From Streptacidiphilus sp. P02-A3a (lineage in GTDB: Bacteria; Actinomycetota; Actinomycetes; Streptomycetales; Streptomycetaceae): a DNA stretch of 64,000 bases. This document shows, one piece after another, positions 44,140 through 52,432 of this stretch; position 1 is the stretch's first letter; each line of letters begins with the position of its first letter. Below the pieces are notes generated by a model. It was not told where the DNA came from, searched no databases, and was given only the letters and a program-made list of their open reading frames with translations. The DNA lies in the NCBI RefSeq assembly GCF_014084105.1, contig NZ_CP048289.1, positions 3,419,922-3,483,921 of the forward strand, given 5' to 3'. The position numbers were made by a program, and so were the translations under genes.

Positions 44140-44338
44140 CCAGCCGCCCCTTCCGCGCTCCGGTGCGCGGTCCGGGTCGGCGGCCGACGGGAGCGCACAC
44201 GTGAGGGATATGGGCCCACCGTATTACCCGTACCGTGCATATCGCCTCCGGGCGGGCCCCAGCGTGCCGCGTGCCGCCACGGTGACCGGCGCGGCGGCGG
44301 GCCCCGTCGGCCGCCCGACGTGATCCGAAAGACCGGCC

Positions 44339-44806
44339 CTAGTGGCCCAGGGTCGAGCCGGGGCGGACGATCATGATCACCGTCACCGCGACCCAGAGCA
44401 GGTTGAAGATGCCCGCGTACATCGCCAGCTGCTTGCTGTCCTTGACGGCGGTCTCGGTGGCGGTCGCGCCGTCCGCGGTCAGCAGCGCGGTCTGCTTGGG
44501 CAGCACCAGCGCGCCGAGGACCGCCGCCGCGACCACGGTGAGGATGATCGAGACCACCACCCAGGTCTGCCCGGTGACCTTCATCACCCCGGCGGCGGCG
44601 AAGCCGAACATCGGCACCGCTATCGCCACCAGCGCGTACACCTTGCAGATCCGGTTGAGCACGCCCAGCGTCGCCCGGGAGTCGCCGTCGCCCGCACCGG
44701 TCAGGGCGCGCCGGGCGACCGGCGGGAACATGCTGGCCGCCACGGCGACCGGACCGATCGCGACAATGGCCGCGACAATATGAAGGATCAAGAAGAGCTT
44801 CGTCAC
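44339..44806 (-). CDS. Small four-helix membrane protein, DUF2269-like
   Basis: 155 aa from GTG 44806 (V-T-K-L-F-L-I-L-H-I), the family's usual start; GTG 44824 would add 6 residues. Four hydrophobic helices at about residues 2-24, 55-75, 84-104 and 125-147. Resembles actinobacterial DUF2269 integral membrane proteins of unknown function. It follows the GDPD gene by 52 bases in the same direction. No catalytic residues are evident. Confidence 0.8.
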   Translation of the reverse strand: MTKLFLILHIVAAIVAIGPVAVAASMFPPVARRALTGAGDGDSRATLGVLNRICKVYALVAIAVPMFGFAAAGVMKVTGQTWVVVSIILTVVAAAVLGALVLPKQTALLTADGATATETAVKDSKQLAMYAGIFNLLWVAVTVIMIVRPGSTLGH

Positions 44807-44858
44807 GGGGGCGAGTCTAGGCACGCTCCGTCGGCGGCCCGGCCAGGGGGTGCCCCCG

Positions 44859-45554
44859 CTACCGGACGGCCTCCGGGGTACGGGCGGCCAGGGTGCGGCG
44901 CAGCGTGCGCAGGTCGTTGCTGATGATCGCGTCCACCCCGGCGGCGGCCAGCGCGGCCATGGCCGGGGCGCGGTCGACGGTCCAGGTGGAGACCTTGAGC
45001 CCCTTGCGGTGCAGCCGGGCGATCCGGCCCGCGGTGAGCCAGCGGTGGTACTGGTTGAAGTAGTCCGGGCGGACCTGCCGGACCAGCTCCGGGCGCGGCG
45101 GCAGCGGGGACTCCCAGCTCATCGCGATCAGCGCGGCGGGTGCTTCGCGGCGGATCTCCGCCAGTGCCTGCCAGGCCCCGGTGAAGACCACCCGGTCCGG
45201 GCAGTCCAGGGCGCGGACCAGCGCCAGCGCGGCCCGGCCCTCGGCGGGCGCGGGCAGGTCCAGCATCAGCGGCACCCCGTGGTCCAGCGCCAGCTCCAGT
45301 GCCGCCCGCAGCCGCGGGATCCCGCCCCCGCTCAGCGCGGTGACCTCGGCGAAGGTCAGCGCGTCGATCCGGCGGTCGTGCCGCCACAGCCTGAGCAGGG
45401 TGGGGTCGTGCAGCAGCACCGGCACGCCGTCCCGGGTGAGCCGGACGTCCACCTCGACCCAGTCCGCCCCCTCCGTGATCGCCGAGGCCACGGAGGGGAG
45501 GGTGTTCTCGCGGTACCGCAGCGGATCGCCCCGGTGCGCGACGGCCAGGGTCAC
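44859..45554 (-). CDS. Glycerophosphodiester phosphodiesterase
   Basis: 231 aa TIM-barrel GDPD that hydrolyses glycerophosphodiesters to glycerol 3-phosphate and an alcohol. Catalytic and metal motifs are AVAHRGDPLRYRENTLPSV (HR...ENT), then EVDVRLTRDGVPVLLHDPTLLR (E-x-D and HD). The GTG start at 45554 lies 1 base from the upstream methyltransferase stop, so it is the third gene of a PP2C-methyltransferase-GDPD unit. No signal peptide, so a cytoplasmic role in phospholipid turnover is likely. Confidence 0.94.
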   Translation of the reverse strand: MTLAVAHRGDPLRYRENTLPSVASAITEGADWVEVDVRLTRDGVPVLLHDPTLLRLWRHDRRIDALTFAEVTALSGGGIPRLRAALELALDHGVPLMLDLPAPAEGRAALALVRALDCPDRVVFTGAWQALAEIRREAPAALIAMSWESPLPPRPELVRQVRPDYFNQYHRWLTAGRIARLHRKGLKVSTWTVDRAPAMAALAAAGVDAIISNDLRTLRRTLAARTPEAVR

Positions 45555-45555
45555 C

Positions 45556-46368
45556 CTAGGGCTTCCTGGCCACGGCGCAGGCGGTCGGCAGCGGGTCGGC
45601 CGGGACCGGCCCGTCCGCGGGGTCGGGCCGCCACTGCGAGCAGTAGACGACGCCCGGGTCGAGGATCTCGAAGCCGTCCAGCAGCCGGGTGACCTCCTCC
45701 GGGGAGCGCAGCTTCATCGGCGCGATGGTGCGCGAGTACTGGGCGGCGGCCGGTCCGACGCGCTTGGCCGCGGACGCCCGGTCGCAGGCGTGGGAGAGCA
45801 CCAGGTAGCTGCCGGAGGGCATGGCGTCCCGGTAGGTGGCGACCAGCGCGGCGGCCTCCTCGTCGTCCGGCACGAAGTGCAGCACCGCGCTCATCAGCAC
45901 CGCCATCGGCTCGCCGAGGCCGAGCAGCAGCAGCCGGTTGACCTCCGGGTCGTCCAGCACCGTGGCCGGTTCGCGCAGGTCGGCGAGGATGGCCATGGCG
46001 CGGTCGTTGCCGTTCAGGATCTCCCGGCTGTGGGCGACCGCCACCTGGTCGTTGTCGACGTAGACCACCCGCGAGGTCGGGTCGAAGGCCTGGGCGATCT
46101 CGTGCACGTTGCCGACCGTGGGGATGCCGGAACCGAGGTCGAGGAAGTTGCGGATCCCGCCCTCGACCAGGTGGCGCACGGCGCGCCGGAGGAAGGCGCG
46201 GTTGACCCGCATGATCTCGGGCAGCTCGGGCGCCATCTCGACCACCTGCCGGGCGGCTTCCCGGTCGACCGGGAAGTTGTGGTTGCCGCCGAGGTAGAAG
46301 TCGTAGATCCGGGCGATGCTGGGCCGCTCGGAGTCGACGTCCTCCGGTATCCACGTCTGCTCGGTCAT
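45556..46368 (-). CDS. SAM-dependent methyltransferase, DUF574 family
   Basis: 270 aa. Characteristic DUF574 blocks: PSIARIYDFYLGGNHNFPVDREAA, NRAFLRRAVRHLVEGGIRNFLDLGSGIPTVGNVHE (SAM-binding G-S-G), and VLMSAVLHFVPDDEEA. The family is abundant in streptomycetes; crystal structures bind SAM but natural substrates are unknown. ATG 46368 overlaps the PP2C gene by 4 bases, so the two are co-translated. Confidence 0.92.
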   Translation of the reverse strand: MTEQTWIPEDVDSERPSIARIYDFYLGGNHNFPVDREAARQVVEMAPELPEIMRVNRAFLRRAVRHLVEGGIRNFLDLGSGIPTVGNVHEIAQAFDPTSRVVYVDNDQVAVAHSREILNGNDRAMAILADLREPATVLDDPEVNRLLLLGLGEPMAVLMSAVLHFVPDDEEAAALVATYRDAMPSGSYLVLSHACDRASAAKRVGPAAAQYSRTIAPMKLRSPEEVTRLLDGFEILDPGVVYCSQWRPDPADGPVPADPLPTACAVARKP

Positions 46369-47687
46369 GGTGTCCTTCCTGGGGTGCGCTGGGCGGGGGC
46401 GGTGCCCCGGGTGCTGGTGCTGCCGGTGCTGCCGGTCCCGGGGGCGGCCGTGCCGTCGGCGGGTCCGGCCGGTCCGCCGCTGGGTTCGAGCTCGAACCAG
46501 ACGATCTTCCCGGTGTCGGTGCGGTTGGTGCCCCAGCGGTGCGACAGCGCGCTGATGATCGACAGTCCGCGCCCCTTCTCGCTGAGCTCCTGCGTGGTCC
46601 TGGGCAGCGGCAGGGTGTGGCAGTCGTCGTGGACTTCGCAGGTGAGCGTGTCGGTGTAGAGCAGCCGCAGCCCTATCGGCCGCGAGGCGAACCGGATGCT
46701 GTTCCCGACCAGTTCGCTGACCAGCAGCTCCGCCAGTGGCGCGAGGTGTCCGAGCTGCCAGCGGTCGAGCATGCCGCGGACCAGCCGCCGGGCCTGCCCG
46801 GGCGCCCGGGGCACCGGCTCCAGCGCCCAGTGGGCGACGTTGCCGTGCGGGATGCCGTCGAACCTGGCCATCAGCAGCGCCGCGTCGTCCGAGCGCGGGG
46901 CGGTGTCCAGGGCCGTGAGCACGCTGCCGCAGGCCTGTTCCAGCGGGACCCGGGCGATCGGCAGGGCGGCCCGCAGGATCTCCAGGCCGTCGCTGAAGTC
47001 CCGCTTGGACGTCTCCACCAGGCCGTCGGTGAACAGCACCAGCGTGTCGCCGTCCTCGATGTCGAACTCGACCGCGTCGAAGGCGTGCCCGCCGACGCCG
47101 ATCGGCACGCCGGTGGGTATCTCCAGCTGCCGCGCGGGCTCGCCGGGGCGGGCCAGTACCGGCGGCAGGTGCCCGGCGTTGGCCAACGTGCAGCGCCGGG
47201 TGACCGGGTCGTAGACGGCGTACAGGCAGGTCGCCAGGTGGGTGTCGGAGAGTCGCCGCGCGGTGTCGTCCAGATGCCGCAGCAGCTCCTGCGGCGGCAG
47301 CCCGAGCACGGCGAGGGTCTGCACCGCCGTGCGCAGCTGGCCCATCATCGTCGCCGAGGCCACCCCGTGGCCCATCACGTCGCCGACGACCAGGCCTATT
47401 CGCTTGCCCGGCAGCACGATCGCGTCGAACCAGTCGCCGCCGACCTGGATCACGTCGTTGCTGGGCAGGTAGCGGTAGGCGAGCTCGACCCCGGGCAGCT
47501 TCGACGGCAGCCGCGGCAGCAGGCTGCGCTGTAGCGCGGCGGCCAGCTCCAGCACCGACTCGGCCTGCCGGGCGTCGTCCGGCTCGTCGGCGCGGGAATG
47601 ACTGGCCGGCGGGTCGGTGGGGACCCCGGGCGCGGTGCGGCTGCGCGGGTGTCCGTTCGGATCCGTGTGCGGGAACAGCTCTAGCAT
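46365..47687 (-). CDS. SpoIIE-type PP2C phosphatase with anti-sigma-type ATPase domain
   Basis: 440 aa. A short disordered N terminus and coil (about 1-50), then SpoIIE PP2C (about 60-265: GGDWFDAIVLPG, VVGDVMGHGVASA, LVLFTDGLVET, DDAALLMARF), then an RsbW-like HATPase_c domain (about 285-405: SELVGNSIRFA, KGRGLSIISALSHRWG) and a Gly/Thr/Pro-rich tail. Compared with the 754-aa protein it lacks PAS and GAF domains. ATG 47687 has GGGAGGAG upstream. First gene of an operon with the methyltransferase and GDPD. An inverted pair of 14-base elements in the upstream divergent region is a candidate control site. Confidence 0.93.
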   Translation of the reverse strand: MLELFPHTDPNGHPRSRTAPGVPTDPPASHSRADEPDDARQAESVLELAAALQRSLLPRLPSKLPGVELAYRYLPSNDVIQVGGDWFDAIVLPGKRIGLVVGDVMGHGVASATMMGQLRTAVQTLAVLGLPPQELLRHLDDTARRLSDTHLATCLYAVYDPVTRRCTLANAGHLPPVLARPGEPARQLEIPTGVPIGVGGHAFDAVEFDIEDGDTLVLFTDGLVETSKRDFSDGLEILRAALPIARVPLEQACGSVLTALDTAPRSDDAALLMARFDGIPHGNVAHWALEPVPRAPGQARRLVRGMLDRWQLGHLAPLAELLVSELVGNSIRFASRPIGLRLLYTDTLTCEVHDDCHTLPLPRTTQELSEKGRGLSIISALSHRWGTNRTDTGKIVWFELEPSGGPAGPADGTAAPGTGSTGSTSTRGTAPAQRTPGRTP

Positions 47688-47738
47688 TGCCGGAACTCCT
47701 CCCAGCAGAGTCCTGAACAGCGGGCCGGTCCAAGGTCC

Positions 47739-47803
47739 GTATAGAACACTCTACTGATGTCGGCAGGGATCACGGGAAGTCGGGGGATGAAAGTGTTCTG
47801 TAC
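47739..47803. promoter_or_regulatory. Inverted pair of GTAYAGAACACTYT elements between divergent genes
   Basis: GTATAGAACACTCT reads rightward at 47739-47752 and GTACAGAACACTTT reads leftward at 47790-47803; 12 of 14 bases agree and the centres are 51 bases apart (about five helical turns). They lie between the PP2C operon (leftward from 47687) and the APC permease gene (rightward from 47916). Either divergent promoter elements or a paired operator is possible. Confidence 0.5.
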
Positions 47804-47915
47804 ATGACTCTGCGTTGACCGGAAGTAACGCTTCCGCTGGGTCGCGGAAGCCTGGCGGACGGTGACCGGGTGGTTCGGGGGCGGATGAGTGCGACGGCGT
47901 CCGGCTGGGTAGCGG

Positions 47916-49589
47916 GTGAACATGACAAATCAGCTCGGGGGTCCGCACGGGGGACCGGCGGACGAGTCGCAGGAGGGCGGATTCCGCCGTCACCTCGGTT
48001 TCTGGCAGCTGACCGGGATCGCCTTCGGCGGGGTGATCGGCTCGGGCTGGCTGCTGAGCCCGATGCACGCCGCGGCCGCGGCCGGTCCGGCCTCGCTGCT
48101 CACCTGGGTCGTCGGCGGCTCGGCCCTGGTCCTGATCGCGCTGGTGATGGTGGAGTTGGGCGCGACCATGCCGGTCGCGGGCGGGCTGGTGCGCTGGCCG
48201 CTGCACTCCTCCGGACGGCTGGTGGCCACCCTGGTCGGCACCGGCATCTGGATCGCCTACGCGACCAACCCGCCCAGCGAGTCCGCGGCGATGCTCCAGT
48301 ACATGAGCAAGTACGTTCCCGGCCTGTTCAGCGGCGGTCGGCTGACCGCCACCGGGGTGCTGCTCGGCCTGGCGTTCATGGCCGTGTTCGTCGCCCTCAA
48401 CTGGTTCGGGGTCAGACTGTTCGCCCACGTCAACCTGGCGGTCACCATCGCCAAGTTCGCGGTGCCGACGCTCACCGTGGTGCTGCTGCTGGCCACCGGC
48501 TTCCACGGGCACAACCTCAGCGGCACCGGGCACGGCGGGGTGGCCCCGTACGGCTGGTCCGCGCCGCTGTCCGCGATCGCCACCGCCGGGGTGATCTACG
48601 CGTACACCGGCTTCCAGGGCCCGATCGACCTCGCCGCCGAGGCCCGCAACCCGCGCCGGGACATCCCGCGGGCGGTGCTCACCGCGCTGCTGCTGTCGAT
48701 GGCGGTCTACCTGGCCCTGCAGCTCGCCTTCCTGGGCGCCGTTCCGGGCAAGGACCTGGTCAACGGCTGGCACGGGATCGACTTCAACTCGCCGTTCGCG
48801 CAACTCGCCACCTCGCTCAACCTGACCTGGCTGAGCTGGGTGCTCTACGCCGACGCCATCGCCTCACCGGCCGGATCGGCCATGGTGTTCACCGCCGAGA
48901 CCAGCCGCGAGGTCTACGGCCTGGGCCGGAACCGGCTGCTGCCAGGGGTGTTCGCCACCGTCCACCCGGGCACCGGGGTGCCGCGCCGGGCGCTGCTGCT
49001 CAACTACCTGGTCGGCGTGGCCTTCCTGCTGCCGTTCGGCAACTGGCAGTCGATCGTCGCCGCCACCAGCGTGCTCGGCCTGTTCGCCTACTCGGTGAGC
49101 CTGGTCGCCGAGGCCGCCATCCGCCGGAAGGACCCCGGACGGATGGCGAACTGGGTGCGCGGCACCCGGGCGATCGCGCCGGTCGGCTTCGTCATCGCCA
49201 CCCTGATCTTCTACTGGGCGGGCTGGCACAACCTGCGGATCGCCCTGCCGCTGCTGCTGCTCTCGGTGCTGCTCTACGCCTACCAGCAGCTCCGCTACGA
49301 CCGGGACCGCCGGGACCTGGTCAACGGGGCCTGGCTGGTGGCCTACCTGCTGGCGCTGCTGGTGCTCTCGGCGCTGGGCAGCTTCGGCGGACACCGGGTG
49401 CTGACCGCGCCGTGGGACTCGGTGGTGGTCGCGCTGGTCGGCGTCGGCGGCTACCTGCTCGGCCTGCGCGGCGCGGCCCGCCACCTGGCCGTCCATCCGC
49501 TGCCGGACCCGACCGGAGCGGACCCGGTCGAACCCGGGCCCGTCGCGCCCGGGCTGCCGGAGGGCGGCCCGGCACCCGAGACCGCCTGA
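47916..49589 (+). CDS. APC-family amino acid permease
   Basis: 557 aa with about 12-14 hydrophobic helices. The first helix region LTGIAFGGVIGSGWLLSP holds the unwound GVIGSGW substrate motif of amino acid-polyamine-organocation transporters; AYTGFQGPIDLAAEARNPRRDIPRAV is the family's helix 6-7 consensus. The start is GTG 47916 or ATG 47922. It imports an amino acid or related amine by proton symport; the substrate is not predictable. A strong hairpin follows the stop. Confidence 0.92.
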   Translation: MNMTNQLGGPHGGPADESQEGGFRRHLGFWQLTGIAFGGVIGSGWLLSPMHAAAAAGPASLLTWVVGGSALVLIALVMVELGATMPVAGGLVRWPLHSSGRLVATLVGTGIWIAYATNPPSESAAMLQYMSKYVPGLFSGGRLTATGVLLGLAFMAVFVALNWFGVRLFAHVNLAVTIAKFAVPTLTVVLLLATGFHGHNLSGTGHGGVAPYGWSAPLSAIATAGVIYAYTGFQGPIDLAAEARNPRRDIPRAVLTALLLSMAVYLALQLAFLGAVPGKDLVNGWHGIDFNSPFAQLATSLNLTWLSWVLYADAIASPAGSAMVFTAETSREVYGLGRNRLLPGVFATVHPGTGVPRRALLLNYLVGVAFLLPFGNWQSIVAATSVLGLFAYSVSLVAEAAIRRKDPGRMANWVRGTRAIAPVGFVIATLIFYWAGWHNLRIALPLLLLSVLLYAYQQLRYDRDRRDLVNGAWLVAYLLALLVLSALGSFGGHRVLTAPWDSVVVALVGVGGYLLGLRGAARHLAVHPLPDPTGADPVEPGPVAPGLPEGGPAPETA

Positions 49590-49593
49590 CCCC

Positions 49594-49631
49594 GCCGTGC
49601 CCGCCGCTGTCCGCACAGCGACGGGCACGGC
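49594..49631 (+). terminator. Strong hairpin after the APC permease gene
   Basis: A 17-position stem with a single mismatch from 49594 to 49631 and a 4-base CCGC loop, 5 bases after the stop. Confidence 0.8.
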
Positions 49632-49710
49632 GCCTCCGGGCTCCGGGCTCGGGCTCCGGGCATCCGGCTCCGGCCTCGGGCTCCGGGCGTCGGGCCTCCG
49701 GGCCTCGGGC
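49632..49710. repeat. Degenerate CTCCGGG/CTCGGG simple repeat
   Basis: About 80 bases of imperfect CTCCGGG, CTCGGG and ATCCGG units fill the gap between the permease hairpin and the convergent acetyltransferase stop. Unit length varies between 5 and 7, pointing to slippage. Noncoding. Confidence 0.75.
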
Positions 49711-50460
49711 TCAGCTGGGCCAGTTCTCCGGGATCCGCACGCCCAGGAACTCGACCTCGCGGCGCAGCCGGAAGCCCAGCGTCTGGTACAACCGGATGGC
49801 GTTGGTGTTGCTCGCCGCCGCGTGCAGGAACGGGGTCTCCCCGCGCTCCCGGATGCCCGCCGCCACGGCCCGCACCAGCCGCCCGGCCAGGCCCTGTCCG
49901 CGCTGGTCGGAGGCGGTGCAGACGGCGCTGATCTCGGTCCAGCCCGGCGGGTGCAGCCGCTCCCCGGCCATCGCCACCAGCCTGCCCTCGCGGCGGATGC
50001 CCAGGTAGTTGCCCATCTCGATGGTGCGCGGCAGGAACGGGCCCGGCTTGGCGTGGGCGACCAGCGCCAGCATCTCCGGCACGTCCTCGGGCCCGAGCCG
50101 GATCGCCTCGCCGTCCGGCGCGGCGTCCACCCCGTCGTCCACCAGCTGCACCCCGGGGATGCCGGTGACCAGCTCCCAGCCGTCCGGCGGCGAGGCGTGC
50201 ACGCCCGCCAGCGGCAGCAGCGCGCCCGGGCCGAGCAGGGCGGCGGCGTCCCGCCAGGTGGACTCGTCGGGCCGGTCCGGCAGCGCGACGAAGGGCGAGA
50301 CGTCCGCCGGATAGCGCAGTACCTCGCCGCGCCGCTCGGCGAGGTGCGCGTGCGGGCCGAGCAGTGCGGCGCGGGCCGGGTTGTCCAGTGGATGCGGGCC
50401 GGCGGGCGCGGCCTCGGTCACTGGACCGTCGTCCGGGGCGAACAGCTGTGACTGGGACAT
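49711..50460 (-). CDS. GNAT-family N-acetyltransferase
   Basis: 249 aa. The C-terminal half (about 130-245) is a GNAT domain: acetyl-CoA motif A in SAVCTASDQRGQGLAGRLVRAVA (Q-x-x-G-x-G/A) and motif B in AAASNTNAIRLYQTLGFRLRREVEFLGV. The N-terminal 120 residues form a second, degenerate GNAT-like half. ATG 50460 has AGGGAA upstream. The acceptor is unknown; drug or amino-acid acetylation are common for such proteins. It is divergent from the riboswitch-controlled transporter with a long gap between. Confidence 0.9.
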   Translation of the reverse strand: MSQSQLFAPDDGPVTEAAPAGPHPLDNPARAALLGPHAHLAERRGEVLRYPADVSPFVALPDRPDESTWRDAAALLGPGALLPLAGVHASPPDGWELVTGIPGVQLVDDGVDAAPDGEAIRLGPEDVPEMLALVAHAKPGPFLPRTIEMGNYLGIRREGRLVAMAGERLHPPGWTEISAVCTASDQRGQGLAGRLVRAVAAGIRERGETPFLHAAASNTNAIRLYQTLGFRLRREVEFLGVRIPENWPS

Positions 50461-50879
50461 CAGGATCGTTCCCTTCCTGTTCCTTGAACTCGTGGGTACG
50501 CGTGGGTGCATGGTGCGGACTCGGTGGGGACTTGCGGGATGGCTCGCTGGTCGGCGCGGGTCCGCCGACGGGCCCGGACAGGCTCGGGCGGGCAGCGGCG
50601 GCGGGGCGGGTCCCCGCGGGACCGGTTACCTCGCGGACCGCGGTGGCGGCCGGGGCGGTCGGCCGGGCTGTCAGGCCCGACAGCGACAGCCGGGAGCGGT
50701 GTCGGGCGAGGCCGGGCGACACGCCGCGCACGACAGCGCCGGACAACCAACGGTTGTCCGGTCTGACGGCAGTTGCTGTGATCGCATCCTCGGCCCGTTC
50801 TGACTACCACTGCGGCGGAGGCAACAGTACAACCCGGATCCTGCCTGGTCGCATGCACTGTCCAGCACCTGAGAGGGGA
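50461..50879. other. Intergenic region with two palindromes
   Basis: No gene is supported. CGGACAACC (50740-50748) and GGTTGTCCG (50752-50760) form a perfect 9-bp dyad around AAC, a strong operator-like site. GCTGTC (50667-50672) and GACAGC (50679-50684) form a shorter one. They are 140-215 bases upstream of the riboswitch promoter and 205-300 bases from the acetyltransferase start. Confidence 0.55.
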
Positions 50880-50908
50880 TTGCCTCGGCGCCGGGGAGCG
50901 GTTAACGT
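50880..50908 (+). promoter_or_regulatory. Promoter of the riboswitch-transporter operon
   Basis: TTGCCT (50880-50885), a 17-base spacer and TAACGT (50903-50908) fit Streptomyces -35/-10 boxes. Transcription would begin about 50914-50916, exactly where the riboswitch P1 helix begins, which supports both calls. Confidence 0.65.
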
Positions 50909-50911
50909 GAG

Positions 50912-50995
50912 CCCTGGTTACGAGCGTCAGCATCGAGCCCTGGCTAGCTGACCGGCAACCCTCGTCCGCGGTGGGGTGCTCCAGGTGACGACCCG
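50912..50995 (+). ncRNA. SAM riboswitch (SAM-IV/SAM-I clan)
   Basis: The region reads like the actinobacterial SAM-IV aptamer. P1 pairs GTTAC (50917-50921) with GTGAC (50985-50989); P2 pairs GTCAGC (50925-50930) with GCTGAC (50946-50951); the conserved CCGGCAACCCTC follows (50952-50963), then a short P3 bounded by CCC and GGGG. CCTGG in the P2 loop (50939-50943) can pair with CCAGG (50981-50985) as the pseudoknot, and the T/A pair here differs from the usual C/G version in a compensating way. A small ACAGG/CCTGT hairpin follows at 50996-51015. It should lower expression of the downstream transporter when SAM is abundant. Confidence 0.85.
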
Positions 50996-51061
50996 ACAGG
51001 GCGAGACCGTCCTGTAAGCGCGAGCGGCCCCGAGGGTCCCGGCAACTGCGAGGTGAGCGAC

Positions 51062-51190
51062 ATGCGGGCACGACACACCGGCGGCACGCCGCGCCCTGGC
51101 GGCTCCTTCCAGCTCAGCGTGGCGCGGCGGCACGTCGACCTGCTCCGCGTGAGCAGTGCCCTGTGTCCTAGGACAACCCCGGTCCGCTGA
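51062..51190 (+). CDS. Short leader peptide of the RRHVDL-SSALC type
   Basis: 42 aa, too short for most gene finders. GAGGTGAG lies 5 bases before ATG 51062. The peptide contains ARRHVDLLRVSSALC, the conserved motif of streptomycete putative leader peptides found upstream of sulfur-metabolism and transport genes; the Cys codon (TGT, codon 35) near the end is the likely sensing point. It sits 66 bases after the riboswitch and 210 bases before the first transporter gene. A GTCGGCG/CGCCGAC hairpin (51269-51286) followed by a pyrimidine tract could be the attenuator. It suggests control by cysteine (or charged Cys-tRNA) in addition to SAM. Confidence 0.8.
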   Translation: MRARHTGGTPRPGGSFQLSVARRHVDLLRVSSALCPRTTPVR

Positions 51191-51400
51191 CCGTACTCGC
51201 GCCCTTCCGGCGCTGAGCCACCGCACTCCCTCGCGCCACCCGTGGCGCTGATCCCGCGATCCACCGCTGTCGGCGCACCCGCCGACGCGCGGTGCGCGTC
51301 CCCTCTTCCCCCACGCGGCCGAACGGTGCCCGGATCCGGCATCGCGTGCCGTGCTGCGCCGTGCCGCCGCTTCCCCCCACGAGAGCGGGAGGCCACAGAC
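51191..51400 (+). promoter_or_regulatory. Possible attenuator segment between leader peptide and permease gene
   Basis: The 7-bp hairpin GTCGGCG/CGCCGAC (51269-51286, CACC loop) lies in this 210-base leader, followed by a C/T-rich stretch (51298-51314). The proper ribosome site GGGAGG appears 10 bases before ATG 51401. Folding alternatives involving the leader peptide could not be computed. Confidence 0.4.
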
Positions 51401-52432
51401 ATGACGGGTAGTCAGATGACAAGCATTGAAGCAACACCAGGCGTTCCCAAGGGAGTTGAACCCCCACCCGAAGCCGCCGGGGCAACCGGTCCGGCGTCGG
51501 ACCGGCCCTCGGACGAGCAACTGCTGGCCGCCAGGCTGGTCCCGCTGCGCCGCCCCGGGCAGTGGGTCTCGGCACTGGTGCTGCTGGTGCTGTTCGCGAT
51601 GCTGGTGCACACCCTGGTCACCAACAGCCGCTTCCAGTGGGGCGTGGTCGGTGACTACTTCTTCCAGGGGTCGATCCTGCACGGCCTTGAGCTGACGCTG
51701 TGGCTCACGGCGGCGGTGATGGCCAGCGGCTACCTGCTGGGCATCGGCGTGGCGGTGATGCGGCTGTCGGGCAACCCGGTGCTGCGCACCCTCAGCTTCG
51801 GCTTCGTCTGGCTGATCCGCTCCGTCCCACCGCTGGTGCAGCTGCTCTTCTGGTACGAAATCGCCTCGCTCTACCCGCAGTTGTCGCTGGGCATCCCGTT
51901 CGGCCGGGAGTTCGTCACGGTGCGCACCGCGCACCTGTTCAGCGGGGTGCTCGCCGCCTACGTGGGGCTGACCCTGGATGTCGCGGCCTTCTCCTCGGAG
52001 CTCGTCCGCGGCGGCATCCTCTCGGTGGCGTCCGGCCAGTCCGAGGCGGCGCAGGCGCTCGGGCTGAGCGGCGGGCGGACCTTCCGCCGGATCGTGCTGC
52101 CGCAGGCCATGCCCGCGATCATCCCGGCCTCCGGCAACCTGCTCATCGGGATGCTCAAGGCCACCTCGATCGTCAGCGTGATCGCGGTGCAGGACCTGCT
52201 CTACTCGTCCCAGCTCATCTACAACCAGAACTTCCTGATCATCCCGCTGCTGCTGGTGGCCACCCTCTGGTACATCGCGCTGACCACGCTGCTGTCGATC
52301 GGCCAGTACTTCATCGAGCGGTACTACGCCCGAGGCAGCAACCGGCATACTGATAAAGGGTTCTGGCGGACCGTCAGTGGCAACGTCCCGCTGTTCGGCC
52401 GCGGTGGCCGGGAACTGGCGGGCCTGTCATGA
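51401..52432 (+). CDS. Polar amino acid ABC transporter permease, cassette 1
   Basis: 343 aa. The His/Glu/Gln permease core follows a 60-residue cytoplasmic N terminus; TMs at about 50-70, 85-110, 125-145, 185-205, 245-270 and 290-310. The EAA loop is EAAQALGLSGGRTFRRIVLPQAMPAIIP. ATG 51401 has GGGAGG upstream. It overlaps the ATPase gene by 4 bases. Control by a SAM riboswitch and a Cys-containing leader suggests uptake of cystine, cysteine, methionine or a related sulfur compound. Confidence 0.93.
   Translation: MTGSQMTSIEATPGVPKGVEPPPEAAGATGPASDRPSDEQLLAARLVPLRRPGQWVSALVLLVLFAMLVHTLVTNSRFQWGVVGDYFFQGSILHGLELTLWLTAAVMASGYLLGIGVAVMRLSGNPVLRTLSFGFVWLIRSVPPLVQLLFWYEIASLYPQLSLGIPFGREFVTVRTAHLFSGVLAAYVGLTLDVAAFSSELVRGGILSVASGQSEAAQALGLSGGRTFRRIVLPQAMPAIIPASGNLLIGMLKATSIVSVIAVQDLLYSSQLIYNQNFLIIPLLLVATLWYIALTTLLSIGQYFIERYYARGSNRHTDKGFWRTVSGNVPLFGRGGRELAGLS

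Noticed and set aside
39101-44200. Very long open frame (about 1,700 codons) on the minus strand
   Set aside because: It lies antisense to the GH65 gene and out of frame with the PP2C gene. The translation is low-complexity Arg/Gly/Pro/Ala sequence, as expected from high third-position GC; the overlapping frames carry clear protein families.
49632-49710. CTCCGGG repeat considered as a mobile-element end or attachment site
   Set aside because: Units are irregular, there is no paired end elsewhere and no recombinase gene; simple slippage explains it.
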